Origin: Actinophytocola xanthii
GTDB taxonomy: Bacteria > Actinomycetota > Actinomycetes > Mycobacteriales > Pseudonocardiaceae
Direction of reading: 5' to 3'
Length of the DNA stretch: 64,000 bases
NCBI RefSeq assembly: GCF_001921205.1
Contig: NZ_MSIE01000044.1
Coordinates: forward strand, 48,914 to 112,913
Part shown: positions 30,005 to 39,265 of the stretch, piece after piece
How the letters are laid out: every line of letters begins with the position of its first letter
Numbering within the stretch: position 1 is the first letter of the stretch
Program-made: the position numbers and the translations under genes
Notes under the pieces: generated by a model
Told to the model about the DNA's origin: nothing
The model's input: the letters and a program-made list of their open reading frames with translations, nothing else
Databases searched by the model: none

Positions 30005-30648
30005 TGTTGGGATACTTCGTGATTCACGTCCCGGACGGCGGACGTGCCAGGGGCTTCTACGCCGACGTCTTCGGGTGGGCCTTCGATAGCGACGGGGACT
30101 ACCACCACATCGTCGGCTCCTCGCCGGCCGGGGGAATCCGCGGCGGCTCCGACCGTGCGGAGATCGTGCCGTCGTTCGTCGCGGCGGGGGTGGAGGGGAG
30201 GCCGGGGGCAAAACAGTCCGAGTCGGGGTGGAGTGCTACCGCTGAGGACGGGCGCGGCGGGTCCGTCGAGCTGTGGCAGCCGGCCGAGGGGTACGCCGAC
30301 GCCAACCCCCGATGCGGTCTCGGCGACGTCTTCTACTTCGTCCTGCCTGTCGCGGACGACGACGCTCGACGCTTCTACACCGACCTCCTCGGCTGGGAGT
30401 ACACGACAGGAACTCACCCCGGTGGCTTCAACATCGTGAACATCTCCCCGACCGGTGGCGTCTTCGTCGGCTCCGCGGGTAGGCCGTCGGTCTACTTCCA
30501 GGTGGACGACGTGGACGCGGCCAGAGAGCGGGTTCGGCGCGCCGGCGGCACCGCGGGACCCACCCAGCCGAACTCGGCGGGCTGGCACGCCGACTGCCGG
30601 GACGACCAGGGCGTTGCATTCTCCGTTGGGTCCGTGCGGTCCCGCTGA
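30004..30648 (+). CDS. Two-domain glyoxalase/bleomycin-resistance (VOC) protein
   Basis: 214 residues with two VOC half-domains: LGYFVIHVPDGGRARGFYAD / VFGWAFDSDG in the first, and FYFVLPVADDDARRFYTDLL / GWEYTT with SVYFQVDDVDAARERV in the second. VOC proteins use paired beta-alpha-beta-beta-beta units to hold a metal or sequester a ligand. The start ATG shares its A with the upstream TGA. With the ArsR and SRPBCC genes it suggests a small-molecule detoxification or modification operon. Confidence 0.85.
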   Translation: MLGYFVIHVPDGGRARGFYADVFGWAFDSDGDYHHIVGSSPAGGIRGGSDRAEIVPSFVAAGVEGRPGAKQSESGWSATAEDGRGGSVELWQPAEGYADANPRCGLGDVFYFVLPVADDDARRFYTDLLGWEYTTGTHPGGFNIVNISPTGGVFVGSAGRPSVYFQVDDVDAARERVRRAGGTAGPTQPNSAGWHADCRDDQGVAFSVGSVRSR

Positions 30649-30697
30649 CCGGCGCGCTAGGGTGCCCCCCAGCACCTGTGTTGTGGGGAGGAAACTC

Positions 30698-31609
30698 ATG
30701 GGCGACGCGCGGTTGGAGATCGACCGCGTCTCCAAGCGATACGGCGACGTGGTCGCACTGCGGGAGACGACGTTCGATGTCCGCGCCGGCGAGCTGTTCG
30801 GCTTCGTCGGCAGCAACGGGGCCGGTAAGACCACCACGATGCGCATCGCGCTCGGGGTGCTCGCGGCCGACTCCGGTGAGGTCCGCTGGGACGGCACACC
30901 GATCACCCTCGACACCCGGCGCCGGATCGGCTATATGCCGGAGGAGCGCGGGCTCTACCCCAAGATGAAGGTCGGCGAGCAGCTCGTCTACCTCGCCCGC
31001 CTCCACGGTCTGTCCGCTTCGGACGCTGAGCGTTCTATGTTGGACTGGACCGAACGCCTCGGCGTGGACGGTCGTCGCGGTGACGACGTGCAGAACCTCA
31101 GCCTGGGCAACCAGCAGCGCGTCCAGCTCGCCGCGGCGCTCGTGCACAACCCGGACATCCTCGTCCTCGACGAGCCGTTCTCCGGGCTCGACCCGATCGC
31201 GGTCGAGGTGATGAGCAAGGTCCTGCTCGAGAAGGCAGCCGAGGGCATCCCCGTCGTCTTCTCCAGCCACCAGCTCGAGCTCGTCGAGCGCCTCTGCGAC
31301 CGTGTCGGCATCATCCGCGGCGGCGAGATGGTCGCCGTCGGCACCGTCGACGAGCTGCGTTCCGGCGGCGCCGTCGAGATGGTCGTCGACGCCCCGCGCG
31401 CCCAACCCGGGTGGACCGACGGCATCGCCGGGGTCACCGTCCGCTCCCACGACGGCTCGCGCACGATTCTCGAGCTCACCAACGGGGTCGACGACCAGGC
31501 CGTGCTCACCGCCGCGCTCGCGACCGGGCCCGTCCACGAGTTCAGCCGCCGCCGACCCTCGCTCACCGAGCTGTACCGCAACGTCGTCACCCAGGAGGAC
31601 AAGGCATGA
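30698..31609 (+). CDS. ABC transporter ATP-binding protein (NatA/drug-export type)
   Basis: 303 residues. Walker A GSNGAGKTTTM, signature LSLGNQQRVQ (a QQ variant of LSGGQ), Walker B DILVLDEPFSGLDP and the switch region VFSSHQ are all present. The C-terminal DUF4162-like extension (VVDAPRAQPGWTDGIAGVTV) is typical of NatA-type exporters. GGGGAGGA lies 5 bases before the ATG at 30698. It is coupled by ATGA to the permease gene. The exported substrate is unknown. Confidence 0.92.
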   Translation: MGDARLEIDRVSKRYGDVVALRETTFDVRAGELFGFVGSNGAGKTTTMRIALGVLAADSGEVRWDGTPITLDTRRRIGYMPEERGLYPKMKVGEQLVYLARLHGLSASDAERSMLDWTERLGVDGRRGDDVQNLSLGNQQRVQLAAALVHNPDILVLDEPFSGLDPIAVEVMSKVLLEKAAEGIPVVFSSHQLELVERLCDRVGIIRGGEMVAVGTVDELRSGGAVEMVVDAPRAQPGWTDGIAGVTVRSHDGSRTILELTNGVDDQAVLTAALATGPVHEFSRRRPSLTELYRNVVTQEDKA

Positions 31610-32814
31610 CCACGCCGGGACACGACGTGCGACTGAGCTCCTGGGACGCCGTGCGGCTGGTGGCCGGCCGCGAGGTGCGGACCAAGCTGCGCTCCAAGGC
31701 CTTCCTGATCGCCACCGCGGCCACGCTCATCCTGCTGATCGGCTTCGCCCTCGTGATGAAGTTCATCGGCGGTGGCTCCGATGCCACAGTCGGCTTCGCG
31801 CCGGGCAACGACGCGTTGGCCCAGCCGCTGGAGGCCGTCGCGCGCTCGCTCGGTGAGACCATCGACACCCGCGAGGTCTCCGAGGACGAGGGTCGGGCCC
31901 AGGTGGCCGACGAGTCCCTCGACGCCCTCGTCGTCGGCAGCGCCGACAGCCTGCGCGTCGTGGTGAAGAAGGACATCGACGACTCCCTGCGCAACTCGCT
32001 CAACGTGCTCGCCAGCCAGCTCGCGCTCAACCAGGAGATCGCCGAGCTCGGCGGCGACCCCGCCCAGGTCTCGGCCGCGGTGGCCGACGCCACGGTCCAG
32101 GTCGAGCCGCTGGAGGAGCCGTTCCCCTACGACGGCCAGCAGCTCTTCCTCGGCATCGTCGCCGGGATCCTCATCTACATGTCCTTGCTGCTCAACGGTC
32201 AGCTCGTGGCGCAGGGCGTGGTGGAGGAGAAGGCCAGCCGGGTGGTGGAGCTGCTGCTGTCCACAATCCGGCCCTGGCAGCTGATGCTGGGCAAGGTGCT
32301 CGGGATCGGTCTCGTCGGTCTCATCCAGATGGTGGTGATCGGCGGCGTCGGCATCGCCGCCGCACTCGCCCTGGACGTGCTGACGATCTCCGTCTCCACC
32401 GCCGTCGGCACGGTCATCTGGCTCGTGGTCTGGTACCTGCTCGGCTTCCTGATGTACTCGCTGCTCTTCGCCGGTCTCGGCGCACTGGTCTCGCGACAGG
32501 AGGACGTCGGCGGCGTGGTCTCGCCCGCGCTGATGTTCGTCATCGTCGGTTATGTGATCGGCATCTCGGTGCTGCCCTCGGACCCGGACAACGCGATGGT
32601 GGAAGGCCTCTCGCTCCTCCCGGTGTTCGCACCGACGGTGATGCCCATGCGGCTCGCGATGGGCGGCGTGCCGACGTGGCAGGCGGCTCTCTCGGTCGGC
32701 CTGGTCGTGATCCTCATCCCGGCGCTGGTCTGGCTCGCCGGCCGGATCTACTCCAACGCCGTCATGCGCAGCGGGGCCAGGGTCAAGCTCAAGGACGCCC
32801 TGCGATCGGCATAA
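31606..32814 (+). CDS. ABC-2 type permease (NatB-like)
   Basis: 402 residues. The first helix (AFLIATAATLILLIGFALVM) is followed by a ~150-residue extracellular loop, then five or six helices including GIVAGILIYMSLLLNGQLVA, and a conserved EEKASRVVELLLSTIRPWQL cytoplasmic motif characteristic of NatB/ABC-2 permeases. The pair would form an exporter with the ATPase encoded just upstream (ATGA overlap). Confidence 0.9.
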   Translation: MTTPGHDVRLSSWDAVRLVAGREVRTKLRSKAFLIATAATLILLIGFALVMKFIGGGSDATVGFAPGNDALAQPLEAVARSLGETIDTREVSEDEGRAQVADESLDALVVGSADSLRVVVKKDIDDSLRNSLNVLASQLALNQEIAELGGDPAQVSAAVADATVQVEPLEEPFPYDGQQLFLGIVAGILIYMSLLLNGQLVAQGVVEEKASRVVELLLSTIRPWQLMLGKVLGIGLVGLIQMVVIGGVGIAAALALDVLTISVSTAVGTVIWLVVWYLLGFLMYSLLFAGLGALVSRQEDVGGVVSPALMFVIVGYVIGISVLPSDPDNAMVEGLSLLPVFAPTVMPMRLAMGGVPTWQAALSVGLVVILIPALVWLAGRIYSNAVMRSGARVKLKDALRSA

Positions 32815-32914
32815 CCCTCCTCACTCCGCGCGACCAGGTAGGCTCGCAGGGTGGCAGCGCTTACAGCAGCCACCCCGCAAGCCAACATGACCGCCCACTG
32901 TCGGGGAGGCGTTC

Positions 32915-33562
32915 GTGATCAAGGTGCTTCTCGCGGACGACGAGGATCTCGTCCGTTCGGGTTTACGCACGATCCTGTCCAGCGCTGGCGACATCGAGGT
33001 CGTCGCCGAATGCGATGACGGGCTGCATGTGGCCGACCTGGCCCGGCAGCACCGTCCCCATGTAGTACTGCTCGACATCCGGATGGGCGCGGCGGACGGC
33101 ATCGTCGCGCTCCGCAAGCTGCGCGCCCTACCGGATCCGCCGGCGGTGTCGATGCTGACCACCTTCGACGTCGACGAGTACGTCCAGGAGGCGTTGCGCA
33201 TCGGCGCGAGCGGCTTCCTGCTCAAGGACACCGAGCCCGCCGTGCTGATCAAGGCCGTGCGCGACCTCGCGCGGGGCGGTGCCGTGCTCGACCCCAAGGT
33301 CGCCGCCCGGGTGCTGTCCACCGTCGCCGACGGGGAACGCGCGGCCGAGCCGGCTCGCCGGCTGCTCGCCTCGCTCTCCGACCGGGAGCGTGAGGTCGTC
33401 GCGCTGATCGGCCAGGGCCTGTCCAACGCCGAGATCGGCGGCGCGCTCCACCTGTCCGAAGCCACTGTCAAGGGCTACGTCTCCGCGGTGCTCGGCAAGA
33501 TCGGCGCGGTGAACCGGGTACAGGCCGCGCTGGTCGCCTACCGGGGCGGGCTGATCGCTTGA
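32915..33562 (+). CDS. Orphan NarL/LuxR-family response regulator
   Basis: 215 residues. Receiver: VLLADDEDLVRSGLRTIL, phospho-acceptor Asp in VVLLDIRMGAADG, Thr in SMLTTFD, Lys in GFLLKDTEP. LuxR HTH: LSDREREVVALIGQGLSNAE and EATVKGYVSAVLGKIG. GTG 32915 has GGGGAGG with 5-base spacing. No histidine kinase gene is next to it; it follows the ABC exporter by 100 bases, as in exporter loci controlled by NarL-type systems, but the kinase is missing. Confidence 0.9.
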   Translation: MIKVLLADDEDLVRSGLRTILSSAGDIEVVAECDDGLHVADLARQHRPHVVLLDIRMGAADGIVALRKLRALPDPPAVSMLTTFDVDEYVQEALRIGASGFLLKDTEPAVLIKAVRDLARGGAVLDPKVAARVLSTVADGERAAEPARRLLASLSDREREVVALIGQGLSNAEIGGALHLSEATVKGYVSAVLGKIGAVNRVQAALVAYRGGLIA

Positions 33563-33595
33563 CCTCCAGTTAGGTCCAGCTTCCAGTATTGGCGC

Positions 33596-34597
33596 ATGCG
33601 AGCTGTCCAGGTTGTGCGTTTCGGTGGCCCCGAGGTCCTGGTTCCCGGCGATGTGCCGGAACCGGTGGCCGGCGACGGTCAGGTCCTGATCGACGTCGCG
33701 GTGGCCGACGTGTTGTTCCTCGACGCCCAGCTGCGTTCCGGCTGGGGCATCGAGTGGTTCAGGATCACCCCGCCCTACGTCGCGGGGAACGGCGTCGCCG
33801 GCACCGTCTCCGCCGTCGGGTCCTCAGTGGACCCCGAGCTGGTCGGCCGGCGGGTACTGGCGCGCGTCGGCACGCGGACCGGCGGGGTCCAGGTGCCCAC
33901 CGGCGGCTACGCCGAGCGTGCGGTGGCCCCGGCGACCGAGCTGGTCGAGGTGCCGGACGGGCTCGACTTCCGTGACGCGATCGGCTTCCTGCACGACGGA
34001 ACCACGGCTCTCGGCCTGCTCCACCACGCGGCCGTGGCACCGGGGGAGCGGGTACTGGTCACCGCCGCCGGCGGGAGCCTCGGCGCGCTGCTGGTCCCGT
34101 TGCTGAGCGCCGCCGGCGGCCGAGTCGTTGGCGCCGCTCGCGGGGAGCGCAAGCTCGCGCTGGTCCGCGAGTGGGGTGCCGACCACGTCGTGGACTACAC
34201 CGACCCGGGCTGGGCCGACCAGGTCCGCGAGCTCGTCGGGGGCGTCGACGTCGTGTTCGACGGAGCCGGCGGGGGTCTGGGCGAGGCGGCGTTCGAACTG
34301 GTGGCTCCGGGGGGCCGGTTCCTCTCCTACGGCGCCGCCGCCGGCACCTTCCCGACGATCGACCCGGCGGTGGCCTCGGAGCGGGAGGTGCGCGTGCTCG
34401 GCATGCTCGACCTCAGCTACGACCCCGCGCAGACCGCCGAAGACCTGCGCGGCCTGCTGGCCGAGGCCGCGGCCGGCCGGGTGCGCTCGTTCGTCGGCCA
34501 GACGTTCCCCCTGGAACGCGCCACCGACGCGCACGCGGCGATCGAGGCTCGCGAGACCGTGGGCAAGACCGTGCTCGAGGTGAAGGAACGCGACTGA
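33596..34597 (+). CDS. Zinc-type/quinone oxidoreductase-like MDR dehydrogenase
   Basis: 333 residues of the medium-chain dehydrogenase/reductase superfamily. GroES-like N-terminal half (VQVVRFGGPEVLVPGDVPEP; PYVAGNGVAGTVSAVG). Rossmann half with VLVTAAGGSLGALLVPLL (the A-x-x-G-x-x-G nucleotide motif), GADHVVDYTDPGWADQVREL and DVVFDGAGG. No structural-zinc Cys cluster is seen, which fits the zinc-free quinone oxidoreductase type using NADPH. The start is close behind a TTGACC element, so the leader is very short. Confidence 0.87.
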   Translation: MRAVQVVRFGGPEVLVPGDVPEPVAGDGQVLIDVAVADVLFLDAQLRSGWGIEWFRITPPYVAGNGVAGTVSAVGSSVDPELVGRRVLARVGTRTGGVQVPTGGYAERAVAPATELVEVPDGLDFRDAIGFLHDGTTALGLLHHAAVAPGERVLVTAAGGSLGALLVPLLSAAGGRVVGAARGERKLALVREWGADHVVDYTDPGWADQVRELVGGVDVVFDGAGGGLGEAAFELVAPGGRFLSYGAAAGTFPTIDPAVASEREVRVLGMLDLSYDPAQTAEDLRGLLAEAAAGRVRSFVGQTFPLERATDAHAAIEARETVGKTVLEVKERD

Positions 34598-34602
34598 CGG
34601 CG

Positions 34603-35250
34603 TTACGAGCTCTGCGTTGTGCCGTCGGGGGAGTCGCGCCACTGCTCGAACGGCCGGTCCAGCCGCCAGCGCCCGCCGTCGTAAGTGAGGACGCGGTGGG
34701 CGCAGTGCTCGGGGTTGGCCAGCGACTCGAACAGGTCGATGCTCCACGAGAACATCCGCCGGCACAGCAGCCGCATGGTCAACCCGTGCGACACGATCAG
34801 CACCGTGTCCGGGTGCCCGGCGTCCTTGGCGATGCGCAGCTCCAGCTCGTTGAGGAAGCTCGCCACCCGGTCGTCGACGTCGGCGCCCGACTCGCCGTGC
34901 TCGAGCCGGTAGAAGAACGGTCCGAACTCGTGGCGCTTGCGCTTCTGCTCCTCCTGCTCCACCGGGTCCTGCAGGTTGCCCCAGTCCTGCTCGCGCAGCC
35001 GCGGCTCGGGCACCGTCCGCTCGAGCCGGTCGCCGAGGTCGAGCAGCGCGAGCGTGCGCACCGCGCGCACGTAGGGGCTGACGTAGGCGGCGGCCGGCTC
35101 GTCGAGCAGCGCGCGCACGGCGGCACCCGCCTCGCGCGCCTGCACCTCACCCCGTGGGGTGAGCGGTAGGGCGTGGTCCGGTGTCCGCGTGTACGCCAAC
35201 TCGTCGATGTTCCCCAGGCTCTCCGCGTGCCGCAGCAGGATGATCCGCAC
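34603..35250 (-). CDS. Histidine phosphatase family protein
   Basis: 215 residues. The RHG-type motif MRIILLRHAESLGN holds the catalytic His near residue 8, RAVRTL follows, and the second His lies in VLIVSHGLTMRLL. Length and motifs fit phosphoglycerate mutase-like phosphatases. LREQDWGNLQDPVEQEEQKR and YRLEHGESGADVDDRV are recurrent in this actinobacterial subgroup. The substrate is unknown. It converges on the oxidoreductase gene, with only five bases between them. Confidence 0.88.
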   Translation of the reverse strand: MRIILLRHAESLGNIDELAYTRTPDHALPLTPRGEVQAREAGAAVRALLDEPAAAYVSPYVRAVRTLALLDLGDRLERTVPEPRLREQDWGNLQDPVEQEEQKRKRHEFGPFFYRLEHGESGADVDDRVASFLNELELRIAKDAGHPDTVLIVSHGLTMRLLCRRMFSWSIDLFESLANPEHCAHRVLTYDGGRWRLDRPFEQWRDSPDGTTQSS

Positions 35251-35315
35251 GAGCGCTATCGTGCCCGGTCGCCAGCTATTACAGTTCGACCGCCGACCGA
35301 GACGAGGAGCGTCAC

Positions 35316-35633
35316 ATGATCAAGTACATCGCCCTGTACCGGACGCCCGCCCAGCCCGAGGCGTTCGAGAAGGCGTACTTCGAGTCGCACAAGCCGCTCA
35401 TCGACGCGGTTCCCGGGCTGGTCCGCCAGGAGATCGCCAAGGTCACCCGGACGTTCGTCCCGGGCTTCCTGGGCGAGAACGAGCCGTACCTGGTCGCCGA
35501 GCTGTACTTCGAGTCGAAGGAGGCCATGAAGGCCGCGTTCGCCTCGGCCGAGTGGCAGGCCTCCGGGGCGAACCTCACCGAGATCGGCGGGATGGAGCTG
35601 GTGGCGATGTTCTCCGCCGAGGTGGTCGAGTGA
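35316..35633 (+). CDS. EthD-family protein
   Basis: 105-residue ferredoxin-like single domain: IALYRTPAQPEAFEKAYFES, HKPLIDAVPGLVRQEIAKV and the C-terminal LTEIGGMELVAMFSAEVVE. EthD proteins form dimers and are encoded with catabolic enzymes, but the biochemical role is rarely known. GAGGAG precedes the ATG. The stop overlaps the GTG of the dehydrogenase gene, so the two are probably co-translated. Confidence 0.85.
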   Translation: MIKYIALYRTPAQPEAFEKAYFESHKPLIDAVPGLVRQEIAKVTRTFVPGFLGENEPYLVAELYFESKEAMKAAFASAEWQASGANLTEIGGMELVAMFSAEVVE

Positions 35634-36499
35634 CCGCACCGGCGGCGCCGCGCACGGCCGCCGTCGTCGGCGGCGGCACCATGGGGGCGGGCATCGCCCA
35701 CGTGCTGCTCGCCGCCGGCAGCCTGGTCACGGTCGTCGAGGCCGGCGCCGAGCGCGTCGTCGCGGCCTGGGAGGCCGTTGCGACCTCGCTGCGCAAGGCC
35801 GAGGAACGCGGCAAGCTCCCCGCGGGTGCCGAGGACCTGCTCGCCCGGCTGTCGGTCGTGGACGGTCCGGCCGGGCTCCCGTCCGAGGCCTCGCTGGTGG
35901 TCGAGGCGGTCCCGGAGGACCTCGCACTCAAGCGACGCATTCTGGCCGACGTCGCGCAACGCTGCCCCGAGGCCGTCCTGGCCTCGAACACCTCCTCGCT
36001 GTCCATCACCGCGCTCGCCGAGCACCTCCCCGGCGAGCGCGTCGTGGGCATGCACTTCTTCAACCCGGTACCCGTGCAGGCGCTGGTCGAGCTGGTCACC
36101 CACGACGGCCTGCGAGCCGACACGCTCGCGGCGGTGCGGGGCTACGCCGAGGCCCTGGGCAAGACCGTCATCGAGGTTCGCGACTCACCGGGGTTCGCGA
36201 CGTCCAGGCTCGGCGTCGCGGTCGGGCTGGAGGCCATCCGGATGCTGGCCGAGGGCGTCGCCTCCGCCGAGGACATCGACACCGGCATGCGGCTGGGCTA
36301 CGGCTGGCCGATGGGCCCGCTGCGGCTGACCGACCTGGTGGGGTTGGACGTGCGCCTGTCGATCGCCGAGCACCTGGAGCGTGAGCTCGGGCCGCGGTTC
36401 GCCCCACCCGAGCTGCTGCGGAACAAGGTGGCGCGCGGCGAGCTCGGCCGCAAGACTGGCCGGGGTTTCTTCGACTGGTCCACAAAGGGGGCACTGTGA
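35630..36499 (+). CDS. 3-hydroxyacyl-CoA dehydrogenase (3-hydroxybutyryl-CoA type)
   Basis: 289 residues from GTG 35630; the longer open frame upstream is antisense to the phosphatase and excluded. NAD site AAVVGGGTMGAGIAHVLLAA, LVVEAVPEDLALKRRI, catalytic region SNTSSLSITALAEHLPG and GMHFFNPVP (catalytic His). The C-terminal all-helical domain has DSPGFATSRL and GYGWPMGPLRLTDLVGLD. It oxidises 3-hydroxyacyl-CoA to 3-ketoacyl-CoA in beta-oxidation or a catabolic route. GTGA overlaps join it to EthD before it and to the acetyltransferase after it. Confidence 0.92.
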   Translation: MTAPAAPRTAAVVGGGTMGAGIAHVLLAAGSLVTVVEAGAERVVAAWEAVATSLRKAEERGKLPAGAEDLLARLSVVDGPAGLPSEASLVVEAVPEDLALKRRILADVAQRCPEAVLASNTSSLSITALAEHLPGERVVGMHFFNPVPVQALVELVTHDGLRADTLAAVRGYAEALGKTVIEVRDSPGFATSRLGVAVGLEAIRMLAEGVASAEDIDTGMRLGYGWPMGPLRLTDLVGLDVRLSIAEHLERELGPRFAPPELLRNKVARGELGRKTGRGFFDWSTKGAL

Positions 36500-37674
36500 T
36501 CGTTCGGCCGCATCGGCCCGCTGACGACGAGCAGCTGTACCAGCTCACCAGGCTGGCGTTCGGCGGTCCGCGGGAGCCGTCCGGTCCGGAGGCGTTCTGG
36601 TCCCATCGCACCGAGGGCTGGCGCGGCCTGGTCGCCGAGCACGACGGCCGCATCGTCGGCAGCCTCAAGGTGCGGGACTACCGGCAGTTCTTCGGCGGGG
36701 TCGCGGTGCCGATGGGCGGCGTCGCCTCGGTCGCCGTCGACCCACACGCCCGCGGTCAGGGCGTCGCCTCCGCCCTTCTCGACACCGCCCTGGCCGACAT
36801 GCGTGAGCACGGTCAGGTGATCTCCGCGCTCTATCCGTCGGCCCCGGCGCTCTACCGCGGTCGCGGCTGGGAGCAGACCGGCGACTACCAGCGCGCGACG
36901 CTGCGCCCGGAGATGCTGGCCCTGCTGCCCAAGCCGGCCACCCGGCCGACGATGCGGCGTGCGGGCAAGGAGGACCTGCCCGCCCTGACCGACGTCTACC
37001 TGTCCGTCGCGTCCACAGTAGACGGCATGCTGGACAGGGCGACGGAGGCGTTCCAGCCCGAGGAGGCACTCGACCTCGACGTCCTGGACGTCGTACCCGG
37101 CCCGGACGGCTCCCTGCTCGGCTATTTGGCGGCCCAGCGCCCGGACGGCGACAAGCTGGTGTGCGAGGACCTCGTCGCCCGGGACGGGGAGACCGGCCTC
37201 GCCCTGCTGGCCAGCCTGGCGCGCTGGACGGGGATCGTGAACGAGGTCTCCCTGCGGATCGTCGACCCGGCCTGGTGGCAGCTGCTCGTCGCGCTTCCGG
37301 TGCTCTACGAGGTCGTCAACCACCCCTGGATGCTCCGCGTCGTCGACCTCCCCGCCGCCGTCACGGCCCGCGGCTGGCCGGCAGCGACCCACCTGACCTC
37401 GTTCGCCGTGGACATCGAGGTCGCCGACGAGCACGCCCCGTGGAACTCAGGCCGCCACCGGCTGGTCTGCGACGCCGGTCAGGTCGCCTGCGAGCCCGGG
37501 GGAAGCGGCGCGGTCCGCCTGCACGCCCGGGGACTCGGTCCGTGGTTCGCCGGCTCGGCCGACTCCGCGATGCTGCGGCGGGCGGGGCTGCTGACCGGCG
37601 ACCCGGTCGACGCCCGGCTGCTGGACCTGCTCACGGGCGCACCGCACCCGTGCCGGATGGCCGACTCGTTCTGA
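36496..37674 (+). CDS. Eis-like GNAT N-acetyltransferase
   Basis: 392 residues with the Eis architecture: an N-terminal GNAT domain (GGVASVAVDPHARGQGVASA is the acetyl-CoA loop), a second GNAT-like domain, and a C-terminal SCP2-like domain (LTSFAVDIEVADEH). The acid-base Tyr expected in Eis sits in APALYRGRGWEQ, and the protein ends in a terminal Phe (CRMADSF), matching the catalytic C-terminal carboxylate of Mycobacterium Eis. Eis enzymes acetylate amines, including aminoglycosides; the substrate here is not known. GTGA overlap with the upstream dehydrogenase. Confidence 0.87.
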   Translation: MIVRPHRPADDEQLYQLTRLAFGGPREPSGPEAFWSHRTEGWRGLVAEHDGRIVGSLKVRDYRQFFGGVAVPMGGVASVAVDPHARGQGVASALLDTALADMREHGQVISALYPSAPALYRGRGWEQTGDYQRATLRPEMLALLPKPATRPTMRRAGKEDLPALTDVYLSVASTVDGMLDRATEAFQPEEALDLDVLDVVPGPDGSLLGYLAAQRPDGDKLVCEDLVARDGETGLALLASLARWTGIVNEVSLRIVDPAWWQLLVALPVLYEVVNHPWMLRVVDLPAAVTARGWPAATHLTSFAVDIEVADEHAPWNSGRHRLVCDAGQVACEPGGSGAVRLHARGLGPWFAGSADSAMLRRAGLLTGDPVDARLLDLLTGAPHPCRMADSF

Positions 37675-37680
37675 GCGCCG

Positions 37681-38475
37681 TCAGGCCGAGCCCATCGCCC
37701 AGCCGAGGAACGCGCGCAGGTGCGCGTTGACCGCGTCCGCGTCGGTGAGGTTCAGGAAGTGCGCACCGCCGTCGATGATCACCGGTGGGACGGCGTTCGG
37801 GAGCGCCTCGGTTAGTTCGTACGCGTGGTCGACGGTGTAGACCGCGTCGGCTGTGCCGTGCATCACCAGGGCGGGGCAGCGAATTTGGTTCGCACTGTCG
37901 AGCATGCCGTCCCGCTTGGCCAGCGGTATGAGCACGGTGAGCACGTCGATGCCGGAGAGGTGCCGCCACCTCGCCTTCCACTCGGTCGCGTCGTGGCGGC
38001 CGAGGCAGGTCCTGGCGTTGAGGTCGAGCACCGCCGGCGTGGGGCCCTGGTCGCGCCAGGCATGGGCAGCCCGCCAGTGGGCGAGGCCCATCTCCGGCTC
38101 CTCGCGCGCACCCGAGGTGCCGAGCAGGGCGAGCGCGGCGACCCGGTCCGGCGCCTGCGACGCCATGTGCAAGGCGATGGCCCCGCCCGCACTCACCCCG
38201 ACCACCGCACACCGGGCCACGCCGAGGGCGTCGAGCAGGCCGAGCGCGTCGCAGGCCAGGTCCCGGTAGGTGAACGCCCCGACGGCCGGGGTCGCGCCGT
38301 GGCCGCGCACGTCCATCGCGATCAGCCGGAACGCCCCGCCGAGCGCCGCCACCTGCGGGGCGAACATGTCCGCGTCCATCAGATAGCCGTGCAACAACAG
38401 GACCACCGGCCCGTCGCCGCCGTGATCGACATATCCCACCGGCTGGCCGCCGCCAACCTCCACCCTTGATCGCAT
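37681..38475 (-). CDS. Alpha/beta hydrolase
   Basis: 264 residues from ATG 38475. Oxyanion region [15 protein letters not shown], nucleophile elbow [14 protein letters not shown] (Ser), acid in [10 protein letters not shown] and His in [16 protein letters not shown]. The cap between the halves is helical. It resembles 3-oxoadipate enol-lactonase-type and related hydrolases, but the substrate cannot be told. It converges on the Eis-like gene with six bases between stops and is divergent from mprA. Confidence 0.88.
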   Translation of the reverse strand: MRSRVEVGGGQPVGYVDHGGDGPVVLLLHGYLMDADMFAPQVAALGGAFRLIAMDVRGHGATPAVGAFTYRDLACDALGLLDALGVARCAVVGVSAGGAIALHMASQAPDRVAALALLGTSGAREEPEMGLAHWRAAHAWRDQGPTPAVLDLNARTCLGRHDATEWKARWRHLSGIDVLTVLIPLAKRDGMLDSANQIRCPALVMHGTADAVYTVDHAYELTEALPNAVPPVIIDGGAHFLNLTDADAVNAHLRAFLGWAMGSA

Positions 38476-38533
38476 GGCGCGGCAGCCTATCGAGGGGCCA
38501 CGAAAGGGCACCCCGGCTCGCTCGGCGTGTGCT

Positions 38534-38550
38534 TCTCAGGCCCGTCTCAG
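38534..38550 (+). promoter_or_regulatory. MprA-box-like TCTCAG direct repeat upstream of mprA
   Basis: TCTCAG at 38534-38539 is repeated at 38545-38550, 11 bases apart (one helical turn on the same face). The same pair with the same spacing precedes pepD. MprA in Mycobacterium tuberculosis is known to bind short direct repeats at its own operon and at pepD, so autoregulation is the likely meaning. Confidence 0.6.
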
Positions 38551-38572
38551 CAGGACGGGCGACACTGACCCC

Positions 38573-39265
38573 ATGCGCATCCTCGTTGTCGACGACGACC
38601 GAGCCGTTCGGGAGTCGCTGCGGCGCTCGCTGCAGTTCAACGGCTACCAGGTCGAGCTGGCCAGCGACGGCCAGCAGGCACTCGAGTCCATCACCTCGGA
38701 GCGGCCCGACGCCATGGTCCTCGACGTCATGATGCCCAGGGTGGACGGCCTCGAGGTGTGCCGCCGGCTCCGCGGCACCGGCGACGACCTGCCGATCCTC
38801 GTCCTCACGGCCCGGGACACCGTGTCCGACCGGGTGGCCGGGCTGGACGCCGGCGCCGACGACTACCTGCCCAAGCCGTTCGCCCTCGAGGAGCTGCTGG
38901 CCCGCCTGCGCGCACTGCTGCGCCGACGCAACTTCGACCCCACGGCCGGTCCGGCGCCGCGCACGCTCTCCTTCGCCGGGCTCGAGCTCGACCCCAGCAC
39001 CCGCGAGGTGCGCCGCGGCGACCGCCCGATCAGCCTCACCCGAACCGAGTTCGCGCTGCTGGAGCTGCTGCTCGCGCACCCGAAGCAGGTCCTCACCCGC
39101 AGCCGCATCCTCGAGGAGGTCTGGGGCTACGACTTCCCGACCTCCGGCAACGCCCTCGAGGTCTACATCGGATACCTCCGTCGCAAGACCGAGGCCGAGG
39201 GGGAGCCGCGGCTGATCCACACCGTCCGGGGCATCGGCTACGTGCTGCGGGAGACGCCTCCGTGA
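38573..39265 (+). CDS. mprA: MprA-type OmpR-family response regulator
   Basis: 230 residues. Receiver: [20 protein letters not shown], phospho-acceptor Asp in [16 protein letters not shown], Thr in [12 protein letters not shown], Lys in [12 protein letters not shown]. OmpR winged helix: [20 protein letters not shown] and [15 protein letters not shown]. The sequence and the order mprA-mprB-pepD match the envelope-stress locus of mycobacteria, where MprA activates stress sigma factors and pepD. ATG 38573 is chosen over longer in-frame starts that overlap the neighbour. GTGA overlap joins it to mprB. Confidence 0.93.
   Translation: MRILVVDDDRAVRESLRRSLQFNGYQVELASDGQQALESITSERPDAMVLDVMMPRVDGLEVCRRLRGTGDDLPILVLTARDTVSDRVAGLDAGADDYLPKPFALEELLARLRALLRRRNFDPTAGPAPRTLSFAGLELDPSTREVRRGDRPISLTRTEFALLELLLAHPKQVLTRSRILEEVWGYDFPTSGNALEVYIGYLRRKTEAEGEPRLIHTVRGIGYVLRETPP

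Noticed and set aside
30428..31537. 369-codon minus-strand frame over the ABC ATPase
   Set aside because: Antisense shadow of Walker-motif coding sequence.
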